DNA of 14,301 bases, taken from positions 1 through 14,301 of the forward strand of contig JAWOIO010000191.1 in NCBI GenBank assembly GCA_046484625.1, read 5' to 3'. The DNA comes from DASUAO01 sp046484625 (GTDB taxonomy: Bacteria > Actinomycetota > Acidimicrobiia > IMCC26256 > PALSA-555). Made by a program: the position numbers and the translations under genes. Below the pieces are notes generated by a model. That model was given only the letters and a program-made list of their open reading frames with translations. It searched no databases and was not told where the DNA came from. This document shows positions 1 to 6,290 of this stretch, in pieces; position 1 is the first letter of the stretch; each line of letters starts with the position of its first letter.

Positions 1-1
1 C

Positions 2-304
2 GATCACGATCACGACGACGACGACGCAGCCGTCGAGGACGCCGAAGCGACGATGGCGAAGAAGGCCACGAAGCGATCGACGGCCAAGAAGACGGCCAAG
101 AAGGCAACCGCGGAGAAGTCGACGGCCAAGAAGGCAACCGCGGAGAAGTCGACGGCCAAGAAGGCAACCGCGGAGAAGTCGACGGCCAAGAAGGCAACCG
201 CAGAGAAGTCGACCGCCAAGAAGGCCACCAAGAAGTCGACGGCCAAGAAGGCCGCGCGGAAGTCGACGAAGCGCACGGACGACACCAAGGACGAGGACGC
301 CTGA
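2..304 (+). CDS. rplV: 50S ribosomal protein L22, C-terminal tail only (5' end outside window)
   Basis: The frame is open from the left edge to a TGA at 302-304, giving 100 visible residues. The first 17 are acidic (a DHDHDDDD stretch, then VEDAEA). The rest is almost only Lys, Ala, Thr, Ser and Glu, with a ten-residue repeat TAKKATAEKS, and it ends in DDTKDEDA. Nothing of the L22 core is visible. The assignment rests on position directly before rpsC, where rplV lies in the S10 operon, and on the known low-complexity Lys/Ala tails of actinobacterial L22. L22 binds 23S rRNA and lines the exit tunnel; the tail would lie at the ribosome surface. The stop overlaps the rpsC start as TGATG. An internal ATG at 53 could give a free 83-residue basic protein, which I think less likely because the frame continues upstream without a stop. 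Confidence 0.75.
   Translation, partial: DHDHDDDDAAVEDAEATMAKKATKRSTAKKTAKKATAEKSTAKKATAEKSTAKKATAEKSTAKKATAEKSTAKKATKKSTAKKAARKSTKRTDDTKDEDA
91..210 (+). repeat. 30-bp tandem repeat, four copies, inside the L22 tail
   Basis: Four head-to-tail copies of a 30-bp unit beginning GACGGCCAAGAAGGCAACCG lie at 91-120, 121-150, 151-180 and 181-210. The first three are identical. The fourth differs by one base (G to A at 202). Degenerate partial units flank both sides. The unit is in frame and encodes TAKKATAEKS. Identity at the nucleotide level, including third positions, suggests recent duplication by slippage or unequal exchange. There are no spacers, so this is not a CRISPR array. Confidence 0.95.
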
Positions 305-1230
305 TGGGTCAGAAGGTCAACCCCTACGGGTTCCGACTCGGGATCACCACCGACTGGAAGTCGCGTTGGTTCGCCGACGGCAAGGAGTACCAGGACTTCC
401 TGATCGAGGACTGGGAGATCCGCGACTACCTCCAGAAGCAGCTTCCCCACGCAGCGGTGAGTCGCGTCGAGATCGAGCGGACACGCGACCGCCTCCGTGT
501 CGACGTGTACACGGCCCGTCCCGGGATCGTGATCGGTCGCCGTGGTGCCGAGGCCGACCGCCTCCGCCAGGGGCTCTTCAAGATCACGGGAAACGCCAAG
601 ATCCAGTTCAACATCCAGGAGATCAAGCAGCCCGAGCTGGACGCGACGCTGATCGCACAGGGTGTGGCCGACCAGCTCGCCGGCAGGGTGTCGTTCCGGC
701 GGGCGATGAAGCGCGCGGTGCAGACGGCGATGAAGGCCGGCGCCCAGGGGATCCGGGTCCAGTGCGGTGGGCGCCTCGGTGGCGCCGAGATGTCGCGCAA
801 GGAGTGGTATCGCGAGGGACGTGTGCCCCTGCACACGTTGCGCGCCGACATCGACTACGGCGGTGCAGAAGCACGCACGACGTTCGGCCGAATCGGCGTC
901 AAGGTGTGGATCTACAAGGGTGAGATCCTCCCGTACAAGTCCGCGGCCGAGGACAAGATCGCTCGCGAGGCCGCGATGGCCGTCGGTGAGACTTCGGGCG
1001 AGGCGCAACCCAAGCGACGCGTCGTCAGCGCCGGTGGTGGTCGCCGCCGGAACGAGGAGACCGTAGAGGTCACCGTCGACAGCACCTCGGAGGGGGCGCC
1101 CGCCGAGGCCGCTCCGTTGGTCAAGGAAGCCGATCCCGAGCTCGAGCGCCTCCTCGCGGAGGAAGAGGAGATCGAGCGCCGGACGCGCGAGCACCACGAA
1201 GCGCCGAAGTTCCACGGCGACGAGGACTGA
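304..1230 (+). CDS. rpsC: 30S ribosomal protein S3 with acidic C-terminal extension
   Basis: S3 forms part of the 30S head at the mRNA entry channel and helps unwind mRNA. The 308-residue product opens with MGQKVNPYGFRLG, the standard S3 start. A type II KH domain follows, with the GxxG loop seen as VIGRRG at residues 76-81. The C-terminal S3 domain carries GGRLGGAEMSRKEW (155-168) and REGRVPLHTLRADIDYG (170-186). The core ends near residue 220. The remaining roughly 85 residues are a low-complexity tail, first with an Arg-rich patch (KRR, GGGRRR) and then Glu-rich (LLAEEEEIERR), ending in FHGDED. Bacterial S3 is often 210-240 residues, so this tail is an extension, as is common in actinobacteria. 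The ATG overlaps the rplV stop by one base, which suggests translational coupling. Confidence 0.97.
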   Translation: MGQKVNPYGFRLGITTDWKSRWFADGKEYQDFLIEDWEIRDYLQKQLPHAAVSRVEIERTRDRLRVDVYTARPGIVIGRRGAEADRLRQGLFKITGNAKIQFNIQEIKQPELDATLIAQGVADQLAGRVSFRRAMKRAVQTAMKAGAQGIRVQCGGRLGGAEMSRKEWYREGRVPLHTLRADIDYGGAEARTTFGRIGVKVWIYKGEILPYKSAAEDKIAREAAMAVGETSGEAQPKRRVVSAGGGRRRNEETVEVTVDSTSEGAPAEAAPLVKEADPELERLLAEEEEIERRTREHHEAPKFHGDED

Positions 1231-1241
1231 GGACGTCCACG

Positions 1242-1658
1242 ATGTTGATGCCGAAGAAGGTGCGGCACCGCAAGGTGCAGCGAGGACGGATGCGTGGTGT
1301 CGCCAAGGGCGGGACGCGCGTGACGTTCGGCGACTACGGGATCCAGGCCCTCGATCCGGGCTGGATCACGAACCGCCAGATCGAGGCTGCCCGAATCGCG
1401 ATGACCCGCCACATCAAGCGCGGCGGGAAGGTCTGGATCACGATCTTCCCGGACAAGCCGGTCACCCAGAAGCCGGCCGAGACGCGCATGGGCTCGGGCA
1501 AGGGGAACCCCGAGCACTGGGTTGCCGTCGTCAAGCCGGGCCGGATCATGTTCGAGCTCTCGGGTGTGCCCGAGGGCACCGCGCGCGAGGCCATGCGCCT
1601 CGCGATGCACAAGCTTCCGATCAAGACACGGTTCGTCGTGCGCCACGAGGAGGCGTAG
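1242..1658 (+). CDS. rplP: 50S ribosomal protein L16
   Basis: L16 contacts the A-site tRNA elbow and supports the peptidyl transferase region of the 50S subunit. The 138-residue product matches the usual length. It starts MLMPKKVRHRKVQRGRMRG, and the ATG at 1242 gives the standard L16 N-terminus; the internal ATG at 1248 would remove two residues. The central RQIEAARIAMTRHIKRGGK (45-63) and FPDKPVTQKPAETRMGSGKG (69-88) are family hallmarks. Arg82 in TRMGSG corresponds to the arginine that is hydroxylated in E. coli L16; whether it is modified here cannot be seen. The gene follows rpsC by 11 bases, with a GGACG element as a weak ribosome site, and precedes rpmC by five bases. Confidence 0.97.
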   Translation: MLMPKKVRHRKVQRGRMRGVAKGGTRVTFGDYGIQALDPGWITNRQIEAARIAMTRHIKRGGKVWITIFPDKPVTQKPAETRMGSGKGNPEHWVAVVKPGRIMFELSGVPEGTAREAMRLAMHKLPIKTRFVVRHEEA

Positions 1659-1663
1659 GAGCG

Positions 1664-1897
1664 ATGCCGAACCCGACTGCAGAGCTGCGCGATCTCAACG
1701 ACATCGAGCTCGCGAACAAGCTGCGCGAGGCGAGGGAAGAGCTGTTCAACCTGCGCTTCCAGCTTGCGACCGGTGAGCTCGAGAGCTTCTCGAGGATCTC
1801 CGACCTCCGACGCACCGTCGCGCGTTGCCACACATTGTTGCGCGAGCGCGAGATCGCGCTCGCCGAGGAGCCCGAAGACGCAGGAGCCGACCGATGA
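1664..1897 (+). CDS. rpmC: 50S ribosomal protein L29
   Basis: L29 is a small two-helix protein near the tunnel exit of the 50S subunit, next to L23 and close to the trigger-factor and SRP docking site. The 77-residue product has the family core ELANKLREAREELFNLRFQL (residues 15-34) followed by a second helix containing RRTVARCHTLLRERE. An acidic end (AEEPEDAGADR) adds about ten residues to the common 60-70 residue form. The gene begins five bases after rplP, with TAGGAGCG as ribosome binding site. Its TGA overlaps the rpsQ ATG as ATGA. Confidence 0.96.
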   Translation: MPNPTAELRDLNDIELANKLREAREELFNLRFQLATGELESFSRISDLRRTVARCHTLLREREIALAEEPEDAGADR

Positions 1898-2202
1898 CCG
1901 ACGCCTCGAGCACCAGCAAGCCCGAGCCCGCATCCTCAGACGAGGGGACTCGGGGGAACGCCCGCAAGGTGCGGGAGGGCCTCGTGCTGTCCGCGAAGAT
2001 GGACAAGACGGTCATCGTCGGGGTCACCGACCGCGTCCGTCACCGCCGGTACGGCAAGACCCTCCAGCGGACCCGTCGCTTCTACGCCCACGACGAGACC
2101 AACGAGGCGCGTGAGGGCGACCGCGTGCGCATCGCCGAGACTCGTCCGCTCTCCCGCCTGAAGCGCTGGCGCCTCGTCGAGGTCCTGGAGCGTGCGCGAT
2201 GA
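1894..2202 (+). CDS. rpsQ: 30S ribosomal protein S17
   Basis: S17 is a primary 16S rRNA-binding protein with an OB fold, important for early 30S assembly. The 102-residue product carries NARKVREGLVLSAKMDKTVI near residues 23-42, then VRHRRYGK and YAHDETNEAREGDRVRIAET, all S17 hallmarks. About 20 residues rich in Ser, Pro, Asp and Glu precede the core, as in many actinobacterial S17 proteins. I chose ATG 1894 because it overlaps the rpmC stop as ATGA and gives this extension; the frame is open further upstream, but those residues are Arg-rich shadow of rpmC. Confidence 0.95.
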   Translation: MTDASSTSKPEPASSDEGTRGNARKVREGLVLSAKMDKTVIVGVTDRVRHRRYGKTLQRTRRFYAHDETNEAREGDRVRIAETRPLSRLKRWRLVEVLERAR

Positions 2203-2242
2203 GGCGCATGTTCCGATCCACGCAGAGAGCGAGCGAGACAGA

Positions 2243-2611
2243 ATGATCCAGCAGGAGTCACGGCTGAAGGTGGCCGACAACTCCGGGGCGCGTGAGGTGC
2301 TCTGCATCAAGGTGCTCGGCGGGACCCGTCGTCGTTACGCGGGGATCGGCGACATCTTCGTCGCGACCGTGAAGGACGCGGTGCCCGGGGCAGCCGTCAA
2401 GAAGGGCGAGGTCGTCAGGTGCGTCGTCGTGCGCACGAAGAAGGAGCGCCGCCGTCCAGACGGCAGCTACATCCGCTTCGACGAGAACGCCGCAGTCCTC
2501 ATCAATGACCAGCTCCAGCCGCGCGGGACCCGCATCTTCGGTCCTGTCGGCCGCGAGCTCCGCGACCGCCGATTCATGCGGATCGTGTCCCTGGCCCCGG
2601 AGGTGCTCTGA
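2243..2611 (+). CDS. rplN: 50S ribosomal protein L14
   Basis: L14 sits at the subunit interface, takes part in bridge B8 and pairs with L19. The 122-residue product has exactly the usual length and starts MIQQESRLKVADNSGAREVL. It contains the signature GDIFVATVKDAVPGAAVKKG and ends in the usual VSLAPEVL. ATG 2243 was chosen because it gives the canonical MIQQE start. A GTG at 2192 would add 17 residues (beginning MRDEAHVPIH) and overlap rpsQ, but those residues do not belong to the family. The 40 bases between rpsQ and rplN contain purine-rich AGAGAGCGAGCGAGACAGA, a weak ribosome site. Confidence 0.97.
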   Translation: MIQQESRLKVADNSGAREVLCIKVLGGTRRRYAGIGDIFVATVKDAVPGAAVKKGEVVRCVVVRTKKERRRPDGSYIRFDENAAVLINDQLQPRGTRIFGPVGRELRDRRFMRIVSLAPEVL

Positions 2612-2612
2612 C

Positions 2613-2942
2613 ATGCCACTCGGCAAGCCAGTGAAGCTGAAGCTCAAGAAGGGCGACCGCGTTGTCGTGCTCTCGGGCAAGGACATCGGCAAGGAAGGCG
2701 AGATCACGCGCGTGCTCGTGGAGCGCGACAAGGTCATCGTCGACGGAATCAACGTGGCCAAGAAGCACCAGCGGGCCACGAAGTCGACGATGCAGGGCGG
2801 GATCATCGACAAGGACATGCCGTTGCACATCTCGAACGTCGCGCTGCTCTGTCCGAGCTGCGGGAAGACCCGCGTCGGCTACCAGGTCGCCGAGGACGGA
2901 ACGAAGACACGCATCTGCAAGAAGTGCGGGAAGGAAGTCTGA
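2613..2942 (+). CDS. rplX: 50S ribosomal protein L24 with four-cysteine C-terminal motif
   Basis: L24 starts 50S assembly by binding the 5' domain of 23S rRNA and lies near the tunnel exit. The 109-residue product carries a KOW motif, KKGDRVVVLSGKDIGKEGEI, at residues 12-31, and the family segment NVAKKHQRATKS (48-59). Four cysteines at 80, 83, 102 and 105 (CPSC and CKKC) form a likely zinc ribbon, seen in the cysteine-containing form of bacterial L24. ATG 2613 is one base after the rplN stop and gives the correct start. The gene's TGA overlaps the rplE ATG as TGATG. Confidence 0.96.
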   Translation: MPLGKPVKLKLKKGDRVVVLSGKDIGKEGEITRVLVERDKVIVDGINVAKKHQRATKSTMQGGIIDKDMPLHISNVALLCPSCGKTRVGYQVAEDGTKTRICKKCGKEV

Positions 2943-3514
2943 TGGCCGAGACGCGGGTACCGCCCCGCCTCAAGGTGCGATACGACGCCGAGCTGCGCGC
3001 CACGTTGCAGAGCGAGCTCGGGTTCGGGAACGTCATGGAAGTTCCCCGGGTCGAGAAGATCGTCGTCAACTGTGGCGTCGGCAAGGCGACGCAGCAGGCG
3101 TCGCTGCTCGAAGGGGCCGTGACCGACCTGTCGATCATCACCGGGCAGAAGCCGCTGGTGATCAAGGCGAAGAACTCGATCGCCGGCTTCAAGCTCCGCG
3201 AAGGCCAGGCCATCGGCGCCAAGGTCACGCTGCGCGGCGACCGGATGTGGGAGTTCTACGACCGGCTCGTGAGCCTCGCGATCCCCCGTATCCGCGACTT
3301 CCGTGGCATGAACCCGAGTTCGTTCGACGGTCGCGGCAACTACACGTTCGGCGTGACCGAGCAGCTCATCTTTCCCGAGATCGACTACGACAAGATCGAC
3401 ACAGTGCGAGGAATGGACATCACGATCGTGACGACCGCACAGACCGACGACCACGGACGAGCGCTCCTCAAGGCGCTCGGTTTTCCGTTCCGCCGCGACC
3501 AGGAAAGCAGGTAG
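2942..3514 (+). CDS. rplE: 50S ribosomal protein L5
   Basis: L5 binds 5S rRNA with L18 and contacts the 30S head and P-site tRNA from the central protuberance. The 190-residue product is close to the usual 180-190. It includes FGNVMEVPRVEKIVVNCGVG (residues 34-53), the segment ITGQKPLVIKAKNSIAGFKL, and the C-terminal RGMNPSSFDGRGNYTFGVTE and GMDITIVTTAQTDD. I take ATG 2942, which overlaps the rplX stop as TGATG. An upstream in-frame start would add six non-family residues. Confidence 0.97.
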   Translation: MAETRVPPRLKVRYDAELRATLQSELGFGNVMEVPRVEKIVVNCGVGKATQQASLLEGAVTDLSIITGQKPLVIKAKNSIAGFKLREGQAIGAKVTLRGDRMWEFYDRLVSLAIPRIRDFRGMNPSSFDGRGNYTFGVTEQLIFPEIDYDKIDTVRGMDITIVTTAQTDDHGRALLKALGFPFRRDQESR

Positions 3515-3519
3515 CGGAA

Positions 3520-3705
3520 GTGGCGAAGAAGGGCCTTGTCAACAAGCAGCAGCGCACACCGAAGTTCAAGGTGCGCGGATACACGCGGTGCCGCCGGTGC
3601 GGTCGCGCCCGTTCCGTGTACCGAAAGTTCGCCCTGTGCCGGATCTGCTTCCGCGAGATGGCGCACGCCGGGGAGATCCCGGGCGTCACCAAGGCGTCGT
3701 GGTGA
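3520..3705 (+). CDS. rpsZ: 30S ribosomal protein S14, zinc-binding type Z
   Basis: S14 completes the 30S head and contacts S3 and S10. The 61-residue product is the short zinc form, beginning MAKKGLVNKQQRTPKFKVRG. Cysteines at 24, 27, 40 and 43 (CRRC and CRIC) form the zinc site. It ends in the typical GEIPGVTKASW. The start is GTG at 3520, five bases after the rplE stop, with AGGAAAG at 3501-3507 as a possible ribosome site. No ATG is available in this frame close by. Many actinobacteria also keep a longer zinc-free S14 elsewhere, expressed under zinc shortage; that cannot be judged from this window. The symbol rpsN is also used. Confidence 0.96.
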   Translation: MAKKGLVNKQQRTPKFKVRGYTRCRRCGRARSVYRKFALCRICFREMAHAGEIPGVTKASW

Positions 3706-3718
3706 GGGGGTTGGGACG

Positions 3719-4123
3719 ATGACGATGACCGACCCGATCGCCGACATGCTCACGCGGATCCGCAACGGGAACGTGGCGTTCCACGACGAGGTCGCTATGC
3801 CTTCCTCGAAGGTCAAGGAAGCGCTGGCAACGATCCTCGAGCGTGAGGGCTACATCGAGGGCTTCGACGTCGAGGACCAGACCGACCGTCCCGGCAAGAA
3901 GCTCAAGATCACGATGAAGTACACCACGGATCGCGAGCGCACGATCTCCGGCCTCCGCCGGATCTCGAAGCCCGGGCTCCGCGTCTACACGAAGTCGTCC
4001 GAGGTCCCCCGGGTCCTCGGTGGAATGGGGATCGCGATCCTCTCGACCAACCAGGGGCTCATGACCGACCGCGAGGCGCGCCAGCGCCGCGTGGGCGGCG
4101 AGATCCTCTGTCACGTCTGGTAG
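3719..4123 (+). CDS. rpsH: 30S ribosomal protein S8
   Basis: S8 binds the central domain of 16S rRNA and is needed for platform assembly; in E. coli it also represses the spc operon by binding its mRNA. The 134-residue product starts MTMTDPIADMLTRIRNGN. It includes the family segments YIEGF and RISKPGLRVYTKSSEVPRVL, and ends in GLMTDREARQRRVGGEILCHVW-type sequence, of which VGGEILCHVW is the standard S8 end. ATG 3719 is preceded by GAGGGGGTTGGGACG, a good ribosome site. A second ATG two codons in is possible. I could not identify an S8-binding mRNA site by eye. Confidence 0.96.
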   Translation: MTMTDPIADMLTRIRNGNVAFHDEVAMPSSKVKEALATILEREGYIEGFDVEDQTDRPGKKLKITMKYTTDRERTISGLRRISKPGLRVYTKSSEVPRVLGGMGIAILSTNQGLMTDREARQRRVGGEILCHVW

Positions 4124-4131
4124 GAGCACCA

Positions 4132-4671
4132 ATGTCCCGCATCGGAAAGCAGCCGATCACGATCCCCAGTGGGGTCGAGGTGACGCTCGATGGCGCGCGT
4201 GTGACCGTCAAGGGCCCGAAGGGCACCCTCGATCTCGAGGCTCCCCCGACGATCACGGTCAGTCGCGAAGGCGAAGAGCTCGTGATCACGCGCCCCGACG
4301 ACGAACGCGAGAACCGCTCCCTGCACGGTCTCACTCGGTCGCTCGTCGCCAACATGGTCCAGGGCGTCAGTGAGGGATACTCCCGCGACCTCGAGATCGT
4401 CGGCGTCGGGTACCGCGCGATCGCGCAGGGCCCTTCGAAGCTCGAGCTACAGCTCGGGTTCTCGCACCCGGTGCCCTTCGAGGCACCGGACGGCGTCACC
4501 TTCGAGGTGCCGGTCCCCACGAAGATCACGGTCCGCGGGTTCGACAAGCAGCTCGTCGGACAGGTCGCGGCGAACATCCGCAAGATTCGCAAGCCCGAGC
4601 CGTACAAGGGCAAGGGCATCCGGTATGCCGACGAGCGCGTGCTGCGCAAGGCCGGCAAGTCGGCCAAGTAG
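4132..4671 (+). CDS. rplF: 50S ribosomal protein L6
   Basis: L6 lies at the base of the L7/L12 stalk next to the sarcin-ricin loop, where elongation factors bind. The 179-residue product has the usual length. It begins MSRIGKQPITIPSGVEV, contains NMVQGVSEGYSRDLEIVGVG (residues 74-93), and has the C-terminal L6 signature PEPYKGKGIRYADERVLRKA at 155-174. The ATG follows TAGGAGCACCA, in which the rpsH stop and the ribosome binding site overlap. Confidence 0.98.
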   Translation: MSRIGKQPITIPSGVEVTLDGARVTVKGPKGTLDLEAPPTITVSREGEELVITRPDDERENRSLHGLTRSLVANMVQGVSEGYSRDLEIVGVGYRAIAQGPSKLELQLGFSHPVPFEAPDGVTFEVPVPTKITVRGFDKQLVGQVAANIRKIRKPEPYKGKGIRYADERVLRKAGKSAK

Positions 4672-4681
4672 GAGCCACCCG

Positions 4682-5032
4682 ATGTTGAAGAAGGTCGCCA
4701 GTCGCCAGCAGCGGCATCGGCGCGTCCGCAAGAAGGTGCGCGGAACGTCGACGCGTCCGCGTCTGGCCGTCTACCGGTCGAACAAGAACATCTACGCGCA
4801 GATCATCGACGACGTCGCGGGCAGCACGCTCGTGGCGGCCTCCTCGGTGGAGGGGGGCGCCGGGAAGGATGGCGGGACGGTCGATGTCGCCAAGGCCGTC
4901 GGTCAGCGAATCGGCGAACGCGCCAAGAGCGCTGGGATCACTGCGGTCGTCTTCGACCGGGGCGGGTTCCGCTACCACGGACGGATCGCAGGGGTGGCCG
5001 ACGGCGCCCGCGATGCCGGCCTGAAGTTCTGA
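4682..5032 (+). CDS. rplR: 50S ribosomal protein L18
   Basis: L18 binds 5S rRNA together with L5 and helps dock it in the central protuberance. The 116-residue product opens with a very basic N-terminal tail (RQQRHRRVRKKVRG, residues 8-21), as expected. The core follows, with RPRLAVYRSNKNIYAQIIDD (25-44) and the C-terminal VFDRGGFRYHGRIAGVADGA. ATG 4682 has GGAGCCACCCG just upstream, with the GGAG immediately following the rplF stop. A longer open frame upstream is the out-of-frame shadow of rplF. Confidence 0.97.
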   Translation: MLKKVASRQQRHRRVRKKVRGTSTRPRLAVYRSNKNIYAQIIDDVAGSTLVAASSVEGGAGKDGGTVDVAKAVGQRIGERAKSAGITAVVFDRGGFRYHGRIAGVADGARDAGLKF

Positions 5033-5051
5033 CACGAGAGATGAGGATCTG

Positions 5052-5600
5052 ATGGCAGAAGGCCAGCTCGAAGAGCGGGTGATCACGATCAATCGCGTCG
5101 CCAAGGTGGGCAAGGGCGGCCGGCGGTTCTCGTTCACCGCGCTCGTCGTCGTGGGCGACGGCCAGGGCAACGTCGGACTGGGATACGGCAAGGCCAAGGA
5201 AGTGCCGGCCGCGATCCAGAAGGGCATGGAAGAGGCCCGCAAGAACCTCTTCCCGGTTCCGCTCGCAGGCTCGACGATCACCCACCAGATCATCGGTGAG
5301 CACGACGCGGCTCGCGTCCTGCTGAAGCCCGCATCGCCGGGAACCGGGGTGATCGCTGGTGGTGCCGCGCGCGCCATCCTCGAGGCCGCCGGCGTGAACG
5401 ACATCCTGGCGAAGTCACTCGGCTCGTCCAACGCGATCAACGTCTCTCGAGCCACGATCTCGGGGTTGCGCTCGTTGCGCCGACCCGAGGAGATCGCGCG
5501 GCTGCGCGGCAAGTCCCCCGAAGAGGTCTCGATGCCCGGCATGTACCGCGCCTACAAGGAGCGGAACACGCCGAAGGCAGTCGTCACCGAGGTGAAGTGA
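5052..5600 (+). CDS. rpsE: 30S ribosomal protein S5
   Basis: S5 lies at the mRNA entry channel with S3 and S4 and affects decoding fidelity and mRNA helicase activity. The 182-residue product has the N-terminal S5 RNA-binding domain at about residues 6-68 (LEERVITINRVAKVGKGGRR, then GNVGLGYGKAKEVPAAIQKG). The C-terminal domain contains PASPGTGVIAGGAARAILEA and SLGSSNAINVSRAT. The end is short, with no long actinobacterial-style tail. ATG 5052 follows GAGATGAGGATCTG, whose AGGA is the ribosome site. The TGA overlaps the rpmD start. Confidence 0.98.
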   Translation: MAEGQLEERVITINRVAKVGKGGRRFSFTALVVVGDGQGNVGLGYGKAKEVPAAIQKGMEEARKNLFPVPLAGSTITHQIIGEHDAARVLLKPASPGTGVIAGGAARAILEAAGVNDILAKSLGSSNAINVSRATISGLRSLRRPEEIARLRGKSPEEVSMPGMYRAYKERNTPKAVVTEVK

Positions 5601-5785
5601 TGGCGACCCTGCGCGTGACCCAGACCCGCTCCAAGATCGGGATCAAGCCCAAGCAGCGCGGCACCCTGCGGGCGCTGGGCCTGAAGCGGATCAACCACAC
5701 CGTCGAGCACCAGGATCGCCCCGAGATCCGTGGGATGATTGCTCGCGTCCCCCATCTCGTCACCGTCGAGGAAGTGTCGTCATGA
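5600..5785 (+). CDS. rpmD: 50S ribosomal protein L30
   Basis: L30 is a small 50S protein at the periphery near 5S rRNA. The 61-residue product matches the family: ATLRVTQTRSKIGIKPKQRG, then RALGLKRINHTVEHQDRPEI and GMIARVPHLVTVEE. I use ATG 5600, which overlaps the rpsE stop as TGATG. A GTG directly before it at 5597 would add one residue and cannot be excluded. The stop overlaps the rplO ATG as ATGA, so rpsE, rpmD and rplO look translationally coupled. Confidence 0.96.
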   Translation: MATLRVTQTRSKIGIKPKQRGTLRALGLKRINHTVEHQDRPEIRGMIARVPHLVTVEEVSS

Positions 5786-6282
5786 CGATCAAGATCCACG
5801 ACCTGAAGCCGAACCCGGGTTCGAAGACGCCCCAGCGGCGCGTCGGTCGCGGCATCGGAGGCCGCGGCGGCAAGACTGCCGGCCGGGGCCACAAGGGCCA
5901 GGGTGCCCGCGGCTCGGTCGCGGCCCGCTTCGAGGGCGGCCAGACGCCGATCTCACGCCGCACGCCGAAGGCCAAGGGGTTCCGCAACCCGTTCCGCGTC
6001 GAGTACGCCGTCGTGAACCTCCAGACGCTCGAGGACTTCGAGAGTGGATCGGTCGTCGACCCGGACGCGCTCCGGGCCCGGGGCCTGGTCGCCAAGCGCG
6101 GTCTCGTCAAGGTGCTCGCGCGCGGGGAGCTCACGAAGAGCCTCACCGTCAAGGCGCACGGCTTCTCGGTTGCCGCTCGCACTGCGATCGAGGCTGCGGG
6201 CGGCAGCGTCGAGGTCCTGCCGGCACCATGGGGTGACCGCCGACCGCCGGCCGGCAGCAACAACGCCCTGACCAATCGGTAG
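5782..6282 (+). CDS. rplO: 50S ribosomal protein L15
   Basis: L15 is an early-to-mid 50S assembly protein whose Gly/Arg-rich N-terminal arm threads through 23S rRNA. The 166-residue product shows this arm clearly: KTPQRRVGRGIGGRGGKTAG at residues 15-34, continuing RGHKGQGARG, then FEGGQTPISRRTPKAKGF. The C-terminal part includes VLARGELTKSLTVKAHGFS and IEAAGGSVEVL. A further 20 or so residues (APWGDRRPPAGSNNALTNR) extend past the usual end of about 147 residues. The gene overlaps rpmD by four bases and precedes secY by eight. Confidence 0.97.
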   Translation: MTIKIHDLKPNPGSKTPQRRVGRGIGGRGGKTAGRGHKGQGARGSVAARFEGGQTPISRRTPKAKGFRNPFRVEYAVVNLQTLEDFESGSVVDPDALRARGLVAKRGLVKVLARGELTKSLTVKAHGFSVAARTAIEAAGGSVEVLPAPWGDRRPPAGSNNALTNR

Positions 6283-6290
6283 GCTGCGCC

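Noticed and set aside
91..210. A CRISPR-like array.
   Set aside because: The 30-bp units are contiguous with no spacers and encode an in-frame peptide repeat.
53..304. A free-standing 83-residue histone H1-like gene.
   Set aside because: The frame is open to the left edge with acidic residues before the ATG, and the position is that of rplV; kept only as an alternative.
10..1215. A 401-codon open frame on the reverse strand opposite the L22 tail and rpsC.
   Set aside because: It is antisense to rpsC, which is unmistakable, and contains translated antisense repeats. Long empty frames are normal opposite high-GC genes.
2192..2611. GTG 2192 as start of rplN.
   Set aside because: It adds 17 residues foreign to L14, whereas ATG 2243 gives the canonical MIQQE start and the exact family length.
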